A stretch of DNA of 64,000 bases from Prochlorococcus sp. AG-402-B05 (lineage in GTDB: Bacteria; Cyanobacteriota; Cyanobacteriia; PCC-6307; Cyanobiaceae): the NCBI GenBank assembly GCA_003279635.1, contig QCHK01000005.1, positions 1 to 64,000 of the forward strand, written 5' to 3'. The stretch's first letter is position 1, and every line of letters starts with the position of its first letter. This document shows positions 53,509 to 64,000 of this stretch, piece by piece. Under the pieces are notes generated by a model. It was not told the origin of the DNA. It searched no databases and saw only the letters and a list, made by a program, of their open reading frames with translations. Both the position numbers and the translations under genes were made by a program.

Positions 53509-54531
53509 ATGAAAGAAAAATCATATATTTTCAAAAGAGATAAACCTTTAACTATTTTTATAACAGGTGGTTCATCGGGTATCGGTTTTCAAGCAGTTTT
53601 AAAATTAATTTCCCTTGGTCATAATATAATTATACCTTGTAAAAATATATCTCGAGCGAATGAAGTATTAACTAATTTATTTAATCATTCTTTAGATAAA
53701 TCCTCTAACAAAGGAAAGATTTTCACTCCAATAATGGATCTTTCTGATTTGAATAGTATTGATTCTTTATGTTCTGAGGTTAAAAATAGACGTTGGAAAA
53801 TTGATGTTTTAATTTTGAATGCTGGTCTTCAATATACAGGATCAAAAACACCTAGATGGTCCACTCAAGGAATAGAATTAACTTTTGCCGTTAACCATTT
53901 ATCACATTTTTATCTGACACAAAAGATTTTACCTTTTATAGATATAAGCAATGATCCCAAAATAATTATTACTTCTTCAGAAGTTCATAATCCTAACAGT
54001 GGTGGAGGTAAAGTAGGAGCTAGGGCAAACTTAGGAAGCTTAAAAGGATTAGAATCTGGTGCAGGTTTTGAAATGATTGATGGAAATAAATTTAATGCAG
54101 ATAAAGCATATAAAGATAGTAAATTATGTAATATAATGTTTGCAAGAAAGTTAAGTGATTATTTGATTAGCAGAAAATTATCAATACCAGTTATTGCATG
54201 GGCACCAGGCTTGGTTATCTCTAGAGATAACCAAGGCTTTTTTAGGTATAGCAGAAAATATAATCAATTAGGCCAAGTATTATTTGCTTTTTTAGCTAGA
54301 GATATTTTAAGAATAACAACATCAAATATAAATGCAGGTTTACTTTTAAGTAATCTAGCTTTTTTATGTAAATATAGAAAACCTGGTTTCAATTATTATA
54401 GTAATAAAATTATTTCATCAGGTAAATTCATTTTTGAAGAGACTGAAATCAGTAATGATGCTCAAAGAGGAGATTTATCAGATAATTTATGGGAGTTATC
54501 TCAATCCTTAATAAACAATTCACTTAAATAG
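53509..54531 (+). CDS. SDR resembling light-dependent protochlorophyllide reductase
   Basis: IFITGGSSGIGFQAVLKLISLGHNIIIPCKNISRA; LILNAGLQYTG; FAVNHLSHFYL; AYKDSKLCN YxxxK; WAPGLVISRDNQGFFRYSRKYN. Confidence 0.8.
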   Translation: MKEKSYIFKRDKPLTIFITGGSSGIGFQAVLKLISLGHNIIIPCKNISRANEVLTNLFNHSLDKSSNKGKIFTPIMDLSDLNSIDSLCSEVKNRRWKIDVLILNAGLQYTGSKTPRWSTQGIELTFAVNHLSHFYLTQKILPFIDISNDPKIIITSSEVHNPNSGGGKVGARANLGSLKGLESGAGFEMIDGNKFNADKAYKDSKLCNIMFARKLSDYLISRKLSIPVIAWAPGLVISRDNQGFFRYSRKYNQLGQVLFAFLARDILRITTSNINAGLLLSNLAFLCKYRKPGFNYYSNKIISSGKFIFEETEISNDAQRGDLSDNLWELSQSLINNSLK

Positions 54532-54559
54532 ATATCTTATCTATTTAAGTGAATTGTTT
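54513..54559. terminator. Bidirectional hairpin between convergent genes, 22-bp perfect stem, 3-nt loop
   Basis: AAACAATTCACTTAAATAGATA-TCT-TATCTATTTAAGTGAATTGTTT; covers the 3' codons and stops of both ORFs. Confidence 0.85.
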
Positions 54560-55553
54560 GTGTTGGATATGCGAAGTTAATATTTTCATTTTGGAATTTC
54601 TTCATGATCTCTAGATTAATTTCTTGCTGAGCTGACATTGCTAGAAGGTAATCACTTGTTGGAATGTAATAGACAAGTTCAAAATCAAGACTGCTCTTTG
54701 CGAATTCGATAAAATGACATCGGTCGAAGATCGCATTTTCAGTTTTATCAACGATATTTTTTATCAGCATAGGTATGCTTTTTGTTTGGTCATATGTGGT
54801 TTCATAGACAACACCTAACTTATGAACCAGTCTTCTTTTTTTCATCTCAGCATAATTAGAGATTACTCCATTTGTGAGTCGGCTATTGCTCATTACTATT
54901 GCTTCTCCGTTTATACTTCTTAAGCGTGTTGATCTAACACCTACTCTCTCAACTTTTGCCCAGATCCCATCAATATGAATAAACTGTCCACTTTGAAATG
55001 GTTTATCTAGGAGGATCGTTATGTATTCGAAAAACTCTTGAACTGGTTCCTTTAAAGCAAGTCCAGCTCCTATACCTCCTGCACTTAAAAGAGCCCAAAT
55101 GGCTGCCATTTGGACACCCATGTTTTGAAGGTAAAAAATAACTCCTAGACTCCAAACAGACGCCCCAACCATTGGACTAAGTGAACGAATCATTTCACTT
55201 ATGGATTGATCATTAATTTTACTTGCCCATCTTTGTATTATTTTTAAAAATACTCTATTTATAAATCTGACAATATAAATAAGGCATAGAAACTTACTAA
55301 TACCAATTAATGTCTTATCAACTATTCCACCAATTAGTAAGACTTTCCATGCAACGATGAAACTTAGTATAAACCCTAAAGGTTTAATTATTTCAATTAA
55401 AAGTGTAGCTATGTAGTCATCAGTTTTGCTTTGAGTCGCAGAGGTTATTCTCCTTAAAACCTTTTTTAGGATTTTTGGACTCACCAAGGAAATAATGCAA
55501 CCTACGCTAAAAGTAAGTAATGAAATAATTATGTTTTTATAAAAATCGTCCAT
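54537..55553 (-). CDS. MscS-family mechanosensitive ion channel
   Basis: WALLSAGGIGAGLALKEPVQEFFEYITILLDKPFQSGQFIHIDG; STRLRSINGEAIVMSNSRL. Confidence 0.9.
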   Translation of the reverse strand: MDDFYKNIIISLLTFSVGCIISLVSPKILKKVLRRITSATQSKTDDYIATLLIEIIKPLGFILSFIVAWKVLLIGGIVDKTLIGISKFLCLIYIVRFINRVFLKIIQRWASKINDQSISEMIRSLSPMVGASVWSLGVIFYLQNMGVQMAAIWALLSAGGIGAGLALKEPVQEFFEYITILLDKPFQSGQFIHIDGIWAKVERVGVRSTRLRSINGEAIVMSNSRLTNGVISNYAEMKKRRLVHKLGVVYETTYDQTKSIPMLIKNIVDKTENAIFDRCHFIEFAKSSLDFELVYYIPTSDYLLAMSAQQEINLEIMKKFQNENINFAYPTQTIHLNR

Positions 55554-55618
55554 GATGTAAGATTGCTTTTCTTCAGACTGCCTGAAAAAATTGATTTGTC
55601 TAGATATTTTCTAATTAT

Positions 55619-56227
55619 TTAATTTGAAAATGAATTTTTTAAAATTTTACTAACCTCCCTAAATTCTTTTCTATTAGAGGTCTTACATAATTCACATATT
55701 ATACTTTCAGTTGTGGATGCAACTGCACCAGATAATATAAGCCTTAAAAAAGCAGTATCATTGTCCATTTCATTTCTACTTCCAATAGCATCTCTTGGGA
55801 TTAAAATGTTTAATCCTTTTTGTAAAAGGTCCATCGATGTTTGAAGAACACATATATGACTCTCAATCCCACTAACTATAATATTTTTAAAATTATAATT
55901 ATGAATATAATTAATAAAGTGCTTATTGTTCATACAACTAAATTCCATTTTTTCAAATTTAGGATATTCATTATTATCTGATATAGATTCAAGAGTCTTC
56001 CCGAGTTTCAATGGATTTTGTTCCGTAATGGCGATACGAACATTAAGTAACTTACAGGTATCAATAAGCTTTTTTATGTTAAATATTAATTGTTGATTGC
56101 CTTTTATATTCTTTATAAGCTTTTGTTGCATATCTACTATAAGTAATAATGTTTCATCCTCTACTATTATTTTATTATTATTATTCGCATTGATTAGATT
56201 TGGATTTTTTTTTAAGAATTGATCCAT
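55619..56227 (-). CDS. Isochorismatase/cysteine hydrolase family protein
   Basis: TLLLIVDMQQKLIKNI; IIVSGIESHICVLQTSMDLLQKG; DAIGSRNEMDNDTA. Confidence 0.87.
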   Translation of the reverse strand: MDQFLKKNPNLINANNNNKIIVEDETLLLIVDMQQKLIKNIKGNQQLIFNIKKLIDTCKLLNVRIAITEQNPLKLGKTLESISDNNEYPKFEKMEFSCMNNKHFINYIHNYNFKNIIVSGIESHICVLQTSMDLLQKGLNILIPRDAIGSRNEMDNDTAFLRLILSGAVASTTESIICELCKTSNRKEFREVSKILKNSFSN

Positions 56228-56363
56228 CTTAGAATTTCTTTCTGCTTATCTAAATATAAATCATCTAATAAATTTAGACATAATTTTTATCGAAAAAAAT
56301 TTAAATAAGCTTTCCTTTTGTTGCGAGCTGTTCTCATTACGCTATACTATTGAGAAAGCCAAG

Positions 56364-56828
56364 TTGATATTGATTTCTCCCCCTTCCTATCGAAGTCATC
56401 CTTCTCCTTTTGAATCTGGCCTTCGTTCAGATGGTAAAAGAATGACCCCTCAAAGGAAAAAGGTTCTTTCTTTGTTTGAAGAGATTGGCTCTGGAATCCA
56501 TCTCAGTGCGGAGGAGGTACATTCCAAGTTAACAATTTCTGGGGAGAAGGTTTCTCTTGCGACTATTTACAGAACTTTAAGACTCTTGGTCAAGATGACC
56601 TTCCTTAATGAACTTGATTTAAGTGAGGGAGGAAATAGGTTCGAATTGCTTAGTCATGACCATCCAGATCATCATCATTTGATTTGTATTCGTTGTGGTA
56701 GAACAGAAGAGTTTGAAAATAATAATGTTATTAATGCTGGTAAAGAAGCAGCTACAAACTTTGGATTTAAATTATTGGAGTCATCGTTAAACGTGAGGGC
56801 ATTATGTCCAAAGTGTTCTAACAAATAA
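56364..56828 (+). CDS. Fur-family metal-responsive transcriptional regulator
   Basis: KRMTPQRKKVLSLFEE; VSLATIYRTLRLLVK; DHPDHHHLICIRCGRTEEF; ALCPKCSNK. Confidence 0.93.
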   Translation: MILISPPSYRSHPSPFESGLRSDGKRMTPQRKKVLSLFEEIGSGIHLSAEEVHSKLTISGEKVSLATIYRTLRLLVKMTFLNELDLSEGGNRFELLSHDHPDHHHLICIRCGRTEEFENNNVINAGKEAATNFGFKLLESSLNVRALCPKCSNK

Positions 56829-56836
56829 AACTTTTT

Positions 56837-57781
56837 TTAAGTTAATTCTCCACCACAACTTGAACCAGCTCCAGCAGTACATCCAAAGCAATGATTCCCT
56901 ATTGAAATAGGATTATTCTTTAAAGAGACAAGTGGAATCAATAGATCATTCAAATGCTTCACTTTACCATTTCTCTTCATTCCAAGTTGTTGGTTGAAAT
57001 CACAATCATATAAATAACCTTTCCAATCAACACTAAGAGTTGATCTACACATTACTGAATTAAGATTTCCTGGATTATGATTATCTTTGAGTAATTTATT
57101 ATACTCTTCTAGTTTTCCAATTATCTTTAAATAGTTCTCATATCTATTAATTGGCATATTCGCAATAACATATAAATTCGAGAAAAAAATACCATACCTT
57201 TCTTTTAGTTCTCGTCTATAAGTATCTTCTAGCTCTTTTTGAGATGGTGGAAGTTGTGGTGTACTTGGATTATAGACTAGATTCAAAAGCAGACCTTTAT
57301 CTTTTATGCCGTAACCTAAATTGTTAAGCTGTTTAAGAGCTAATATACTTTTTTCAAAAACACCTTTTCCTCGTTGTTTGTCTACATTGCCTTCTAGATA
57401 ACAAGGAAGTGATGCAGTTATTTGTACTTTATTTGATGATAAAAAACCTGCTAAACTTTCGTAACCTGGCTCTTTAAGTATTGTTAAATTACATCTGTCC
57501 ATTACTTCAACATTAAGACTACGTACTTCTATTACTAATTGTTTGAATTTAGGATGAAGCTCGGGGGCTCCTCCGGTAATATCTAGAAGCTTAATATTGT
57601 TAGCTTTGATGACTTTAGGTATAAGATGTATAATTTCATCGCTCATCATTTCTGTTCTGCTTGGACTAGAATCAACGTGACAATGATTGCAGGCTTGATT
57701 ACATTTATAACCTATGTTTACTTGCAAAGTATCAAGATAGTCTCTTTTGATTTTTGGGAATTTTTTTTTAGTTATCTCCAT
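56837..57781 (-). CDS. Radical SAM protein, ArsS-like (DUF3641 C-terminus)
   Basis: Radical SAM cluster GYKCNQACNHCHVDSSPSRTE; LLDITGGAPELHP; C-terminal CDFNQQLGM...GNHCFGCTAGAGSSCGG. Confidence 0.88.
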   Translation of the reverse strand: MEITKKKFPKIKRDYLDTLQVNIGYKCNQACNHCHVDSSPSRTEMMSDEIIHLIPKVIKANNIKLLDITGGAPELHPKFKQLVIEVRSLNVEVMDRCNLTILKEPGYESLAGFLSSNKVQITASLPCYLEGNVDKQRGKGVFEKSILALKQLNNLGYGIKDKGLLLNLVYNPSTPQLPPSQKELEDTYRRELKERYGIFFSNLYVIANMPINRYENYLKIIGKLEEYNKLLKDNHNPGNLNSVMCRSTLSVDWKGYLYDCDFNQQLGMKRNGKVKHLNDLLIPLVSLKNNPISIGNHCFGCTAGAGSSCGGELT

Positions 57782-57845
57782 AAAAATCTATATATAAAAA
57801 ACATCATATGTCATTATAGTTAAAATATTTATTTAAGTGTGAATT

Positions 57846-59060
57846 TTACAAATTTTTCACTAATAAGCTAAAAGTTAATTGTTTAAACCACTCAATATAT
57901 TCTTTTGGACCATCATTAATAATCATATTGAATTTTAAATCATCATTAGGATCACTAACTCCTTTCATATCAGTTCCATTTATTCTTGGTCTTAATACCT
58001 GATCGTTGCAGCTGTTAACAAATATAACTTGATTATCTTTCTTATATGATTCTCCCAGCCTTTGGATCAATGTTAAGAAACCTCGATCACTTCCACCTCT
58101 TAACCAAGAATTATCTTTATTATCTTTAACCGAGGTTACTGTATCGCCAACACCTACTAGAAGTGGCATTTGTTCGTGCGGTATTTTATCTCTGCAAAGC
58201 TTTATTAATTGAGCATGTGTCTTTGGAGCATTCCTGACATTGAAGTTTTCACCGAATGGATAAACGCCAGTTTTATTTGCTATGTATTTATTTAATAGAA
58301 ATAAAAGGCCTGCTTCTTTTATTGCCCCTTTGATAATGAACTGAATATCTGTTGTTCCAAATTCATTTTGAGTTGAATATTTCATTATTTCTCTGCCATC
58401 TCTTATTCCTAGATTTGGCATCAAATGTAGATAAAAAGAATTATCTAAGCCAACATTTTTAGATTCTTCTAGCAAATCATTCATTATTTTTTCCATAATC
58501 AATTGCAAATCTTTAACTTTTTGGAAATCATTTTTAACGTAGCTAAAGATTTCATTAAAGTTTAACGTAGGTGTAAAGCGTGTATCACATACAGCCACAT
58601 CAATTAATTTATTTCTTTTCTCATTTGAAAGGTTTGGTAAGAATTTTTTTAATTCATTAGTTAACATATATCTCATCATCTTTGGAACTTCTGCTAAAAA
58701 GTTAATCTCATTATCTTTGAGCCCTGGATGAGATAAATTACTAAATCTATCTTGATACTCAACTCCACATGCTGCAAGGCCAGGTAAGTAAAAGCCATTT
58801 TCTTTTGCAGTTATTTTCGAATTAAGTGCTTTTTCTACTAAACGATTAACGCCTCTTTTGCCTTCATGCTCCCCGCAGGTTAGAACTGCAAACTTCTCTC
58901 TTAATCTTGAAACGTCCTTCACATATTCTTTGTTGATCTCTCTTTGGAGTGGGTCTTGAACTAGTGAGATACAAACGCCGTCAAGATCCTGAACTATTAG
59001 AATATTTTGTTCGTTTATTATAGTGTTAATAACTTCTTCTTTCATCTTAAATATTTTCAT
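57846..59060 (-). CDS. Glucosylglycerol-3-phosphatase-like (GgpP/StpA-like) HAD protein
   Basis: NILIVQDLDGVCISLVQDPLQREINKEYVKDV; VLTCGEHEGKRGVNRLVEKAL; VGVGDTVTSV. Confidence 0.75.
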   Translation of the reverse strand: MKIFKMKEEVINTIINEQNILIVQDLDGVCISLVQDPLQREINKEYVKDVSRLREKFAVLTCGEHEGKRGVNRLVEKALNSKITAKENGFYLPGLAACGVEYQDRFSNLSHPGLKDNEINFLAEVPKMMRYMLTNELKKFLPNLSNEKRNKLIDVAVCDTRFTPTLNFNEIFSYVKNDFQKVKDLQLIMEKIMNDLLEESKNVGLDNSFYLHLMPNLGIRDGREIMKYSTQNEFGTTDIQFIIKGAIKEAGLLFLLNKYIANKTGVYPFGENFNVRNAPKTHAQLIKLCRDKIPHEQMPLLVGVGDTVTSVKDNKDNSWLRGGSDRGFLTLIQRLGESYKKDNQVIFVNSCNDQVLRPRINGTDMKGVSDPNDDLKFNMIINDGPKEYIEWFKQLTFSLLVKNL

Positions 59061-59223
59061 AAAAGAAGCCTTTAAATATTAGTTTACTCTAGTTCAAAGG
59101 AAGATACACTTTCTTGATAGTTATTGTTCTTAAATAATTATATAGATATATATTCAGTATAGTAAAATCTATTTATAAAAGTTTCTAATTATTGTATATA
59201 ATGTAATTGAATGAAAATAAACT

Positions 59224-60765
59224 GTGTTTGATAAGAATTTAAGTAATAGCTTTTTTGCTGAGCCTTATTCAAGTGGGCCTATAGCAATAAGAATTAGAGA
59301 GGTTTTGAATGGAAAAGTCGGATTTTACAGTGTCGGCTTATATCCTGCCTCTCTTGCCTATAACTGTGCGTTGCAAAATGAAGGCTTCAACATTCTTTTA
59401 GCCCCAAGAGACGGTAGAGAACTTTTTGGAGCTTTTTCTGATTTTGATCTCTCTGAAATGGATAACGGTATAAAAAATAAAATTGAATCTATGGCAATTT
59501 CAAATGAAGATAAATCAGGCAGATATAATACTCTTAAGGATTTATTGATTAACTGTGAATTAGTTGTTTTGGGTTCAAATAGTAAACATATAATAACTGA
59601 CGTTGATTTAGCATTCAAACTCAAAAGAGAGCTTAATCGAGATAATGTTTTAATTGCATGCTTGGTTGGATCATTTTGCCATGATCATAATTTGAACGAA
59701 TCTTTTGTGTTGTGCGAAAAATTAAATAATCTAGCTTTCTTTTCAGGTTTTCATCGACACGGAGCTCTTCGAAACCCATTAGATAGTTTTACTGCTAATT
59801 TTTGTCATCCAGACGCTATGAATGCAATATTAGGTGCAAAATTATTAAATAAAATATCACCAAATATTCAAGTTTCTGCAGGTATACATAATGTTGAAGG
59901 TCAATACATTAAAGCTGCTAAAAACATATCTTCTATCTTTGCGGGTTTTGGTCATACTTTTCATAAGAATAATCCTGGATTGCTACCAACTTTATTAACT
60001 TTATTATTAGATCAATGTCTAGATCAGGCTGCCTACGTTTCAATGAGTCGAAAAGATAGGGAAGATTTATATTCTAAACAACCTTTTCCTATTACCGAAC
60101 TTGGATATGGCGTCCAACGCATAGAGGCTTCCTATATTAAGGATGGAGATTTTGTTCAGATTAGAGATCATACTTTTACTCAACTTACAGCTATGGTTGC
60201 GGATGTGAGAGGGAGCATGATGTTGCCTGTTAGTGGTAACCCAACTAGGAATTTTCAAGCTGGTCAAGTCCTTGCTGACAAGATGATTGAGTATAAAAGA
60301 TGTCCAAAAGGTGTAGATGAATTTATAGAATGGTGCGAAAGATCTGGTCTTAAACGTGGTGCTTTAGAAGGAATAAACTCTTTGAGTTATTGGCCAAATA
60401 TCTTAAGGAAGTATTCAATACCCTTGAATAATTCATCAATGATTAATCTTTTATATATGTGTATATTGGGACCTGTTGAGATTAAAAAATATATTTATAA
60501 TGTTATGTCAAGTAGCCGTGAATTAGCTAACTATTGTCAAGAATCTGTTAAGTCATTACAGAGCAAGAAAATATCTGAATCGCTAGATAATTTCCATTTA
60601 GAAACTTCTGTTGATTTTGTAACAAAGTCACTAACTGATGAAGATAAATTATTTTTTGAATTTAATGATATTGGCTTTGATAATCCACTAGGAGCACAAA
60701 ATAAGCCGATTTATAATAAAGTTATTGATTACATGGAGACCTATTTATTAGAATCTAATCTATAA
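59224..60765 (+). CDS. Uncharacterised 513-aa protein, possibly Rossmann-like dehydrogenase
   Basis: GKVGFYSVGLYPASLAYNCALQNEGFNILLAPRDG; central RDHTFTQLTAMVADVRGSMMLPVSGNPTRNFQAGQVLADKMI. Confidence 0.65.
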   Translation: MFDKNLSNSFFAEPYSSGPIAIRIREVLNGKVGFYSVGLYPASLAYNCALQNEGFNILLAPRDGRELFGAFSDFDLSEMDNGIKNKIESMAISNEDKSGRYNTLKDLLINCELVVLGSNSKHIITDVDLAFKLKRELNRDNVLIACLVGSFCHDHNLNESFVLCEKLNNLAFFSGFHRHGALRNPLDSFTANFCHPDAMNAILGAKLLNKISPNIQVSAGIHNVEGQYIKAAKNISSIFAGFGHTFHKNNPGLLPTLLTLLLDQCLDQAAYVSMSRKDREDLYSKQPFPITELGYGVQRIEASYIKDGDFVQIRDHTFTQLTAMVADVRGSMMLPVSGNPTRNFQAGQVLADKMIEYKRCPKGVDEFIEWCERSGLKRGALEGINSLSYWPNILRKYSIPLNNSSMINLLYMCILGPVEIKKYIYNVMSSSRELANYCQESVKSLQSKKISESLDNFHLETSVDFVTKSLTDEDKLFFEFNDIGFDNPLGAQNKPIYNKVIDYMETYLLESNL

Positions 60766-60775
60766 AATAAACCCT

Positions 60776-61939
60776 ATGGACTTTGAACAAATAAGTTTGA
60801 TCACTTCCAATTTTTTTGATAATAGTAAACTTTTAAATGTAGATTCTATAGATTCTGGCCTTATAAATAAAACGTATATTATTGAACATATAATTAATGG
60901 GAATAAATCTAAATTTGTTTTACAGTGTCTTAGTAATATATTTGAACCCTATGAGAAAGTTATTATGAATCACAAATTAATAACTGATCATTTTAAAAAT
61001 AAAAGTAAAGGAAATTATCTTAAATCTAGTAATCAAAGATGGGAAGTTCCATGTTTGATAAAGTGTAATTCTAATAACCTTTTTGTATTTCCTTTTTGCT
61101 CAGGTTTTTGGCGAGCTATGGAATATATTGATGACACTCTTAACTTTAATATTGTAGAAGATAATAAAATGGCTTATCAAGCTGGTCTTGGTCTTGCTAA
61201 GTTTCATGAAACATTCTCCGATATTGACCTTGCAAAATTAGAAAATACTTTTAAAGACTTTCATGATACAAAAAAATATATTGATCAATTTAATATGACT
61301 GTTAATGATTTTAATTTTATTAAATTAGACGATAATGTAAATAAAAGAGTTCAAAACTTAATTGATAGTTTATCCAATCATATCTTATATGTTGAATCTT
61401 TATTAGGATATTTAAAGAAAACATCAATACAACCTTGTTTAATTCATGGTGATCCTAAGTTAAGTAATTTTCTCTTTGATATTCAATATAAATATGTCGT
61501 TTCTTTAGTTGATTTAGATACTGTATCTTCTGGTTGTTTACCTACTGATTTAGCTGATTGTATTCGATCCATTTGTAATATTGCTGGGGAGAATCCAGAT
61601 AATATAGAGAATGTTTCTTTTGATGTTAATTGTTGTAACTATCTTCTCAAAGGTTATTTCTCGACTTCTAATAAGAATTGTGATTACGGTTTTGGACTCC
61701 TTCCCGAATTTATTTATTTGATAATTGTTGAATTAATTATTAGATTCCTGAATGACTTTTTACAATCAAATAGGTACTTCAAAGTAAAATATCAAACTCA
61801 CAATCTATATAGAGCAGAGGTTCAATATCGATTGCTTTCTAGTTTCATTACTCAAATGCCTACTTTGTCAAATTCACTTCATGGAATTGGGATTTCTTCA
61901 AACTCTAATTTTGTCTCCGATGTACAAAATATTGTTTAG
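60776..61939 (+). CDS. APH-fold phosphotransferase (aminoglycoside phosphotransferase/sugar kinase-like)
   Basis: ESIDSGLINKTYIIE-type N-lobe; CLIHGDPKLSNFLFD catalytic HGDxxxxN; VSLVDLDTVSSGCLPTDLADCIR. Confidence 0.85.
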   Translation: MDFEQISLITSNFFDNSKLLNVDSIDSGLINKTYIIEHIINGNKSKFVLQCLSNIFEPYEKVIMNHKLITDHFKNKSKGNYLKSSNQRWEVPCLIKCNSNNLFVFPFCSGFWRAMEYIDDTLNFNIVEDNKMAYQAGLGLAKFHETFSDIDLAKLENTFKDFHDTKKYIDQFNMTVNDFNFIKLDDNVNKRVQNLIDSLSNHILYVESLLGYLKKTSIQPCLIHGDPKLSNFLFDIQYKYVVSLVDLDTVSSGCLPTDLADCIRSICNIAGENPDNIENVSFDVNCCNYLLKGYFSTSNKNCDYGFGLLPEFIYLIIVELIIRFLNDFLQSNRYFKVKYQTHNLYRAEVQYRLLSSFITQMPTLSNSLHGIGISSNSNFVSDVQNIV

Positions 61940-61993
61940 GGTTTCACATAATCCAACTTATCACTAAAGTAAAAACGATATTTATTTTTTCTT

Positions 61994-62689
61994 GTGGCAA
62001 AGGAATTAACCCATAGAGCCGATGAGCTTAAACAATTAGGTTGGAATCAGGAAGATTTGTACAAATATATTGAGTTATGGGATTACAGACAAAGATGGGG
62101 CTCTATAAATCTAGAGAGAGAAGATAGGTTGTTTCTAAGAAAAGCAGAATCTTTATTGCCTGAAATTTCTAAAAGCAAAGTTTCAGTTAAAAAACCTCTC
62201 AAGGAAAAGTCATATTATTGCTGGATTCAGTTTTTTCTGAATGAAATGAATGATTTTGAGTTGAATGAAAATTTAGACGATGGCATGAGAGGGGTTTGGC
62301 CTATTTTTCTAGAGGAAGAACTTCGAGTAATTGATTATTTTGAACCAGTTTTAGGCTTGCCGGATACAATTAAGGCTAAATTAATCGGCCCAATTAGAGA
62401 GGACTTGGCCAAAACAGCTTTAGAAATCTACAAAGAATCAGTTATTACAAAGCAATTTGATTTCCAAGGGGTTTTGGCTAATGCAAAATCCAGTGGCAAA
62501 AACTCTAGTTGGAGATCTCTTAGAGATGGTGATTTTGAGAGCAACCAAGACTATCAAATTATTGATAAAAACAAAGTTCTTGAATTCCGTAAGAAAGTCA
62601 ATGAAAAGCTTTTATCATTTATAAAAGAGAATTTACCATCTCTAGCTGAGTCAGATAAATCTTTACCTCCTAATGATTGGATAAATTAA
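61994..62689 (+). CDS. Hypothetical protein
   Basis: 231 aa intact ORF, GTG-type start (VAKELTHRADELKQLGWNQEDLYKYIELWDYRQRWG). Confidence 0.7.
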   Translation: MAKELTHRADELKQLGWNQEDLYKYIELWDYRQRWGSINLEREDRLFLRKAESLLPEISKSKVSVKKPLKEKSYYCWIQFFLNEMNDFELNENLDDGMRGVWPIFLEEELRVIDYFEPVLGLPDTIKAKLIGPIREDLAKTALEIYKESVITKQFDFQGVLANAKSSGKNSSWRSLRDGDFESNQDYQIIDKNKVLEFRKKVNEKLLSFIKENLPSLAESDKSLPPNDWIN

Positions 62690-62702
62690 TAGCCAATTCT
62701 GA

Positions 62703-64000
<1,298 letters not shown>

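Overview
The window is a gene-dense, AT-rich cyanobacterial chromosome segment. The gene content (Pcb chlorophyll-binding antenna protein, NdhD, lycopene cyclase, menD/menB, glgA, compact spacing) and protein style point to Prochlorococcus, probably a low-light/NATL-like lineage; that lineage call is inference. Most of 1-44.7 kb is ordinary core housekeeping: tamB-like, proA, folB, M3 oligopeptidase, ndhD, thrB, glk, thrS, trpS, a metal ABC transporter, lepB, menD, menB, glgA, murF, glmU, mnmC-like, aroA, ubiD, comB, nitrilase, amiC, murI, prenyl synthase, HAD hydrolase, acs, hisS, ugd. From about 44.8 to 62.7 kb it is more accessory in character. That part holds small orphan ORFs, a roughly 960-bp sparsely coding stretch before pcb, a series of hairpins after pcb, a GIY-YIG-like/membrane fusion, two SDRs beside lycopene cyclase, a bidirectional hairpin built into the ends of two convergent genes, an ArsS-like radical SAM gene, and a cluster of a GGP-phosphatase-like HAD protein, an unassigned Rossmann-like protein and an APH-fold kinase. 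That last cluster is my best candidate for an undescribed pathway. I found no rRNA, tRNA, CRISPR array, IS element or prophage. The DUF4336 gene near 20.4 kb appears frameshifted at an A6 tract. Both window edges cut genes (tamB-like at left, metY-like at right), and the track reports only the part of tamB downstream of its first in-window start and omits metY.
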